Assembly: GCF_039812505.1 (NCBI RefSeq)
Contig: NZ_JBDIAQ010000129.1
Span: 1 to 10,230 of the forward strand
Source of the DNA: Intrasporangium_A sp039812505
GTDB taxonomy: Bacteria > Actinomycetota > Actinomycetes > Actinomycetales > Dermatophilaceae
Direction: 5' to 3'
DNA: 10,230 nucleotides
Positions 7,087 through 10,230 of this stretch are shown here, piece after piece; position 1 is the first letter of the stretch, and each line of letters starts with the position of its first letter. The notes below the pieces were generated by a model that saw only the letters and a program-made list of their open reading frames with translations, ran no database searches and had not been told where the DNA came from. A program made the position numbers and the translations under genes.

Positions 7087-7104
7087 TATGTGGCATTCCA
7101 CATA
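7087..7104. promoter_or_regulatory. Perfect inverted repeat, likely operator
   Basis: TATGTGG (7087-7093), a 4-base spacer CATT, and CCACATA (7098-7104) form a perfect 7+7 palindrome. It lies between the divergent dprA-like gene and the XRE-like fragment, 31 bases before the chosen XRE start. The size and symmetry suit a dimeric helix-turn-helix regulator. Binding by the neighbouring XRE protein, before it was truncated, is inference. Confidence 0.55.
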
Positions 7105-7135
7105 CAGCAAGTCGCTCGAGCAGCGAGGAGTAGTG

Positions 7136-7354
7136 GTGGCGAAGGCCTTTGCCGACTACGCGCGGGAGCGCGAGGCGACGATGACCGGCGCCGATCGGGA
7201 GGTCGTGCGCGCCTTCGACCAGGCTGCAGCCTTCGGCTCCGTCATCCTCGGCGGACGTAAGGCTCGTGGCCTCCGCCAATCCGACCTCGCTGAACTCTCG
7301 GGCTCGAAAGCCCCTGCACGTTTCTGGTGGGCGATACTGGGTTTGAACCAGTGA
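7136..7354 (+). pseudogene. XRE-family (HigA-like) regulator, truncated at the tRNA-Val boundary
   Basis: The frame from a GTG at 7136 gives 72 residues. AKAFADYAREREATMTGADR, then AFDQAAAFGSVILGGRKARG (residues 26-45) and RQSDLAELSG (47-56) match the N-terminal helices and first HTH helices of small actinobacterial XRE/HigA-type antitoxins. After residue 56 the match stops just where the recognition helix should begin. The frame then runs through a hairpin (7300-7313) and into the antisense of tRNA-Val, ending at 7354. About half of a typical protein is therefore missing, and it probably cannot bind DNA. I chose this GTG because GAGGAG lies 5 bases upstream; an in-frame ATG at 7088 falls inside the palindrome. 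No RelE/HigB-type toxin gene lies upstream. The break is best read as a recombination or excision scar next to the tRNA. Confidence 0.65.
7300..7313 (-). terminator. Hairpin downstream of the tRNA cluster
   Basis: The minus strand reads GGGCT-TTCG-AGCCC, a 5-bp stem with a stable TTCG loop, starting 11 bases past the encoded CCA of tRNA-Val. It lacks a T run but its placement fits termination of the tRNA operon. It overlaps the point where XRE homology ends, so it may mark original host sequence. Confidence 0.45.
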
Positions 7355-7399
7355 CCTCTTCCGTGTCAAGGAAGCGCGCTACCACTGCGCCAATCGCCC
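7325..7399 (-). tRNA. tRNA-Val (GAC)
   Basis: The minus strand folds as a full cloverleaf. The acceptor pairs are GGGCGAT with ATCGCCC, the anticodon arm is CTTCC-TTGACAC-GGAAG with anticodon GAC, and the T arm is ACTGG-TTCAAAC-CCAGT. The discriminator A is followed by an encoded CCA (7327-7325). The other two tRNAs here lack an encoded CCA. It is the last gene of the cluster, and its 3' end faces the accessory segment. Confidence 0.96.
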
Positions 7400-7414
7400 G
7401 GGGGTGGTGACCCG

Positions 7415-7485
7415 AGGTGGAGACGGGATTTGAACCCGTGTACGCGGCTTTGCAGGCCGCTGCCTCGCCTCTCGGCCACTCCACC
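7415..7485 (-). tRNA. tRNA-Cys (GCA)
   Basis: The acceptor stem is GGTGGAG with CTCCACC. The anticodon arm is GCGGC-CTGCAAA-GCCGC with anticodon GCA. The T loop is TTCAAAT within an ACGGG/CCCGT stem. The discriminator is T and CCA is not encoded. It lies 15 bases upstream of tRNA-Val in the same transcript. Confidence 0.96.
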
Positions 7486-7506
7486 GTGAAGGCAAGCTGC
7501 CCTCCG

Positions 7507-7579
7507 AGCGGACAACCGGGCTCGAACCGGCGACCTCAACCTTGGCAAGGTTGCGCTCTACCAACTGAGCTATGTCCGC
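7507..7579 (-). tRNA. tRNA-Gly (GCC)
   Basis: The acceptor stem is GCGGACA with TGTCCGC. The D arm contains AGCTCAGTTGGTAGAGC. The anticodon arm is CAACC-TTGCCAA-GGTTG with anticodon GCC, and the T loop is TTCGAGC. CCA is not encoded. It is the first gene of the Gly-Cys-Val cluster. Confidence 0.96.
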
Positions 7580-7595
7580 AGGAACACCAGACGTG

Positions 7596-7601
7596 TAACT
7601 A
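7596..7601 (-). promoter_or_regulatory. Possible -10 element for the tRNA operon
   Basis: The minus strand reads TAGTTA, 16 bases before the first base of tRNA-Gly. This is a reasonable actinobacterial -10 at a usual distance for a short tRNA leader. No good -35 hexamer is visible 16-18 bases upstream, so the call is weak. Confidence 0.3.
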
Positions 7602-7647
7602 CCCGCTCGGTGCTTGGTAGACATTAGCGGATGGGTCCGGGAACCAC

Positions 7648-7664
7648 AAAACCCGGCTCCGGGT
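7648..7664 (-). terminator. Rho-independent terminator of the yihY-like gene
   Basis: On the minus strand ACCCG-GAGC-CGGGT forms a compact hairpin (7664-7651), and TTTT ends the pattern (7651-7648). It begins 20 bases after the stop codon at 7684 and lies between that gene and the tRNA operon promoter region, so it would separate the two units. Confidence 0.7.
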
Positions 7665-7683
7665 CCGGGTCCTGCGGCCTGAA

Positions 7684-8817
7684 TCAGTCCTTGTCGGAGC
7701 CGATCCCGTGCCGCAGCTCGCGCTCGATCGCCTCGGCCAGGGCCGAGCGCTCCCGGTGCTCGAACTGCTGTTCCATGGCGCGCTGCCCCTCCGCCCCGGC
7801 GGCCGGGCCGAGGGTGGGTGCCCCCTCGGGCGGCTCCGGCTCGCTGGGCGTGGCCTCGCCCCCGCCGCCCCGCGAGAAGAGGCTGCCCGCGCCGTTGCGG
7901 GCCCACGCGACCATCCGGCGCCCGGCGCTCTCGTGGAAGGTCACCGGCCAGGTGACCCGCGTGGCGGCGTTCAGGCCGGCCCCGATGAGGATCGCGATGG
8001 CCAGCACGTAGAGCCAGATGAGCAGCACGATCGGGGTGCTCAGCGGTCCGTAGATCGACGTCCCGCCCAGCGAGGCCTCCAGCCAGATGCGCACGAAGAT
8101 CGAGGCCAGGACCCAGATCGCGAAGGCGAGCAGGGCACCCGGCACGTTGCGCCACCACGGCGCTCGACGCGGCGTCGAAATGTGGTAGAGCGTCGTCAGC
8201 GTGGCGATGCTGAGCACCAGCACGAGCGGCCAGTAGGCGATCAGGAGCACGTCGAACTGCGGGGGCAGCCAGGTGCCGATGATCTCCGGGCCGAGCAGCA
8301 CGAGCGGAAGGACGATCACCGCCACGACCATCCCGACGGAGTACAGCGACAGGGACAGCACCCGGGTGCCGATGATCCCGCGGACCCCGCTCTGGCCGTA
8401 CATGATCGAGATCGTGTCGACGAAGACGTTCAGGGAGCGCGACCCCGACCACAGCGAGAGCAGGAAGCCGACCGAGATCAGGTCGGCGCGCCCGCGCCGC
8501 AGGACGTCGTCGACGGTCGGCAGGAGCAGCTGGTCCACCGTGTCCTGCGAGAGGAAGCGGGCGGCATACGTGCTGATCGTCTGGAGGACCCGGTCCACGG
8601 TGTGCGGCCCCAGCGTGCTCCCGACGTAGCCGACCCCGCCGAAGAGGCCCAGCACCAGCGGCGGCAGCGAGAGGAGCATGAAGAAGGCCGCCTCGGAGGC
8701 CAGGCCGGTGACGCGGTAGCGCAGGCAGACCTGGATCGTCCCGAGGGTCAGTCGGAACACCGATCTCGCCCCCGGCACGTGCACGAGGACCCGGTAGACC
8801 CGCCGCTTGACCTCCAT
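7684..8817 (-). CDS. YihY/BrkB-family inner-membrane protein
   Basis: This 377-residue protein matches the YihY/virulence factor BrkB family, conserved multi-pass membrane proteins whose molecular function is unsettled. They are often mislabelled ribonuclease BN. Conserved features include RVTGLASEAAFFMLLSLPPL (35-54), the LWSGSRSLNVFVDTIS stretch (123-138), and WRNVPGALLA with GTSIYGPLSTPIVLLIWLYV near 222-271. About six hydrophobic segments lie near 40-62, 111-126, 153-177, 189-210, 226-248 and 261-284. The C-terminus (about 300-377) is a hydrophilic Gly/Pro/Glu-rich tail ending in a charged helix, probably cytoplasmic. The ATG at 8817 is chosen because the MEVKRRVYR N-terminus fits a basic pre-helix segment. 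A GTG at 8820 is adjacent, and no strong ribosome binding site is present. Longer upstream forms in this frame are low-complexity and rejected. It is divergent from malQ across 136 bases. Confidence 0.9.
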   Translation of the reverse strand: MEVKRRVYRVLVHVPGARSVFRLTLGTIQVCLRYRVTGLASEAAFFMLLSLPPLVLGLFGGVGYVGSTLGPHTVDRVLQTISTYAARFLSQDTVDQLLLPTVDDVLRRGRADLISVGFLLSLWSGSRSLNVFVDTISIMYGQSGVRGIIGTRVLSLSLYSVGMVVAVIVLPLVLLGPEIIGTWLPPQFDVLLIAYWPLVLVLSIATLTTLYHISTPRRAPWWRNVPGALLAFAIWVLASIFVRIWLEASLGGTSIYGPLSTPIVLLIWLYVLAIAILIGAGLNAATRVTWPVTFHESAGRRMVAWARNGAGSLFSRGGGGEATPSEPEPPEGAPTLGPAAGAEGQRAMEQQFEHRERSALAEAIERELRHGIGSDKD

Positions 8818-8953
8818 CACCGTCGAGGCTATCCGGCGGCGGGCCCGCTGCCGACCACCGCGATGCTGCGCACCCCCGCCGTGGGCGCGGACCGGTCTCG
8901 GGTTCGTGCCGGACCGGCGGACCCCGGCCGTCTCGGCGTGAGAGTGTGTCCCC

Positions 8954-10210
8954 GTGACCACCGCGCGCGCCAGCGGCGTCCAGCTGCACCTCACCTCGCT
9001 GCCCGACGGCCGGCTGGGCCCGTCGGCACGCGCCTTCGTGGACTGGCTCCACGCCGCCGGCCAGAGCGTGTGGCAGGTGCTGCCGCTGTCGGTGCCGGAC
9101 CGGATGGGCTCGCCGTACAAGTCCCCCTCGGCCTTCGCGACGTCGGCGGCGCTGCTCGAGCACCCCGACGCACCGGTGTCCGCCGCCGAGCTGGCGGCGT
9201 TCGCCGAACGGGAGGCCTACTGGGCCGTCTCGTGGACGGCGTTCGGCGGCGACCTCGCCGACCAGGTCCGGTTCGCGCGGGAGTGGGCCCGGTTGCGCAC
9301 GTACGCCCGGGACCGCGGCGTGCGCATCATGGGAGACGTCCCGATCTACGTCGCGCCCGACGGCGCCGACGTGCGCGCCTGGCCGGAGCTGTTCCGCGAC
9401 GACGCGGTGGCCGGGTGCCCGCCCGACGCGTATGCCGCCACGGGGCAGCTCTGGGGCAACCCGCTCTACCGGTGGGACGTCATGGCCGCCGACGGGTACC
9501 GCTGGTGGATCGAGCGGCTGCGGCGCTCCTTCGAGCTGTTCGACCAGGTGCGCCTCGACCACTTCCGCGGGTTCGTCGACTACTGGGAGATCCCGGCCGG
9601 GGCCGAGACCGCGATGGCGGGCCGCTGGGTGCGCGGGCCCCGCCGCGCCCTGTTCGACGCGGTCTCGGCAGCGCTCGGCCACCTGCCGATCCTCGCCGAG
9701 GACCTCGGTGACATCGACGCCGCCGTGACCGAGCTGCGCCGCGACCTCGGCCTGCCGGGGATGGCGGTGCTGCAGTTCGGGTTCAACCCCGGCTACGCGG
9801 TCAACACCCACCATCCGGACCACCTGCAGCCCGACCAGGTCGTCTACACCGGCACCCACGACAACGACACGGTCACCGGCTGGTGGGCCACGCTACCGCC
9901 GGCCCCGCGGGAGATGGTGCGGGCCGCCGCACGCGCCGCCCGCGTCGACGCCGACGTCGACCGCGAGCCCTCCTGGGCCCTGGTCGAGCTCGCGCTCGAC
10001 TCGCCCTGCCGGCTGGCGATGATGCAGGCCCAGGACGTGCTGGGCCTCGGGTCGGCGGCCCGGATGAACACCCCCGGGGTCGAGGGCGGCTGGGACTGGC
10101 GGATGCAGGCGGGTGCCCTGACGAGCGCGCACGCCGACCGGCTGCGTGCGCTCACCAAGGCCGCGGGCCGATGTCCGAGCGCCATCGAAGCGCGCCGGGC
10201 CGGCGGCTGA
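8954..10210 (+). CDS. malQ: 4-alpha-glucanotransferase (GH77 amylomaltase), compact form
   Basis: This cytoplasmic GH77 enzyme transfers maltodextrin segments between alpha-1,4-glucans in maltodextrin and glycogen metabolism. The N-terminus GVQLHLTSLPDGRLGP (8-23) and WQVLPL with GSPYKSPSAFA (40-62) match the family start. The catalytic set is visible: nucleophile Asp202 in VRLDHFRG, acid/base Glu249 in ILAEDLG, and Asp303 in YTGTHDND. Spacings of 47 and 54 residues closely match the 47 and 55 known from Thermus aquaticus amylomaltase (Asp293, Glu340, Asp395). GDVPIYVAPDGADVRAWPELF (128-148) is also conserved. At 418 residues it is shorter than the usual 500 or more, and the shortfall is N-terminal to the nucleophile, around residues 70-115. 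The start is a GTG at 8954 with only a weak GAGAG upstream. The gene is complete; no partner glycogen genes are in view. Confidence 0.93.
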   Translation: MTTARASGVQLHLTSLPDGRLGPSARAFVDWLHAAGQSVWQVLPLSVPDRMGSPYKSPSAFATSAALLEHPDAPVSAAELAAFAEREAYWAVSWTAFGGDLADQVRFAREWARLRTYARDRGVRIMGDVPIYVAPDGADVRAWPELFRDDAVAGCPPDAYAATGQLWGNPLYRWDVMAADGYRWWIERLRRSFELFDQVRLDHFRGFVDYWEIPAGAETAMAGRWVRGPRRALFDAVSAALGHLPILAEDLGDIDAAVTELRRDLGLPGMAVLQFGFNPGYAVNTHHPDHLQPDQVVYTGTHDNDTVTGWWATLPPAPREMVRAAARAARVDADVDREPSWALVELALDSPCRLAMMQAQDVLGLGSAARMNTPGVEGGWDWRMQAGALTSAHADRLRALTKAAGRCPSAIEARRAGG

Positions 10211-10230
10211 CCCGCCGCCTGCCCGCAAGT

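Noticed and set aside
6996..7103. Longer N-terminus for the dprA-like gene from an ATG at 7103
   Set aside because: It would add 36 residues of non-conserved sequence and overlap the palindrome; the ATG at 6995 has a plausible -10 and fits the domain start.
8818..9120. Upstream extension of the yihY-like protein
   Set aside because: The added residues are antisense to the start of malQ and lack any conserved feature.
7708..9711. A 667-residue plus-strand frame
   Set aside because: It is antisense to the yihY-like gene and then out of frame with malQ; low complexity with no family features.
7379..9859. An 826-residue minus-strand frame spanning malQ, the yihY-like gene and the tRNAs
   Set aside because: Composition is Arg/Gly/Ala/Pro-rich with no motifs, and it runs antisense to malQ and through tRNA genes. 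It is a chance frame in GC-rich DNA.

Overview
The window looks like chromosomal DNA from a high-GC actinobacterium. Hand counts of 60-base rows in the flanking genes give about 70% GC. Several genes start with GTG, an IdeR/DtxR-type iron box is present, and there is a compact Gly-Cys-Val tRNA cluster. A member of the Micrococcales would fit, but the genus cannot be read from the sequence.

Positions 1-4355 are an iron-handling block on the minus strand. Read in the direction of transcription it holds a VIT/CCC1-family membrane protein, a near-consensus iron box (3494-3512), then efeU (permease), efeO (lipoprotein) and efeB (Tat-exported DyP-type haem peroxidase). efeU and efeO overlap by four bases, and efeO and efeB are 41 bases apart, so efeUOB reads as one operon for elemental iron uptake, probably repressed when iron is plentiful.

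Positions 4356-5332 hold no gene I can defend. A short stretch near 4755-4905 has coding-like pieces on the minus strand and may be a decayed small membrane-protein operon.

Positions 5333-7303 have lower GC (about 50-65% in the rows counted) and look like accessory DNA. They contain a minus-strand pair, a stand-alone DprA/Smf-like protein followed by a zinc-ribbon, ComF-like phosphoribosyltransferase. A divergent XRE-family gene follows, broken off just before its recognition helix, with a perfect inverted repeat (7087-7104) between it and dprA. The segment abuts the 3' end of a tRNA-Val gene, a classic integration site. A DprA-like protein paired with a phosphoribosyltransferase resembles the ShosTA toxin-antitoxin/anti-phage type, so this is the best candidate for a defence system in the window.

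Positions 7325-7664 carry three minus-strand tRNAs (transcribed Gly-Cys-Val), with a possible promoter upstream and a hairpin downstream. Next comes an intrinsic terminator for a minus-strand YihY/BrkB-family membrane protein (7684-8817). A divergent, unusually compact GH77 4-alpha-glucanotransferase (malQ, 8954-10210) closes the window. These last two look like ordinary core genes.
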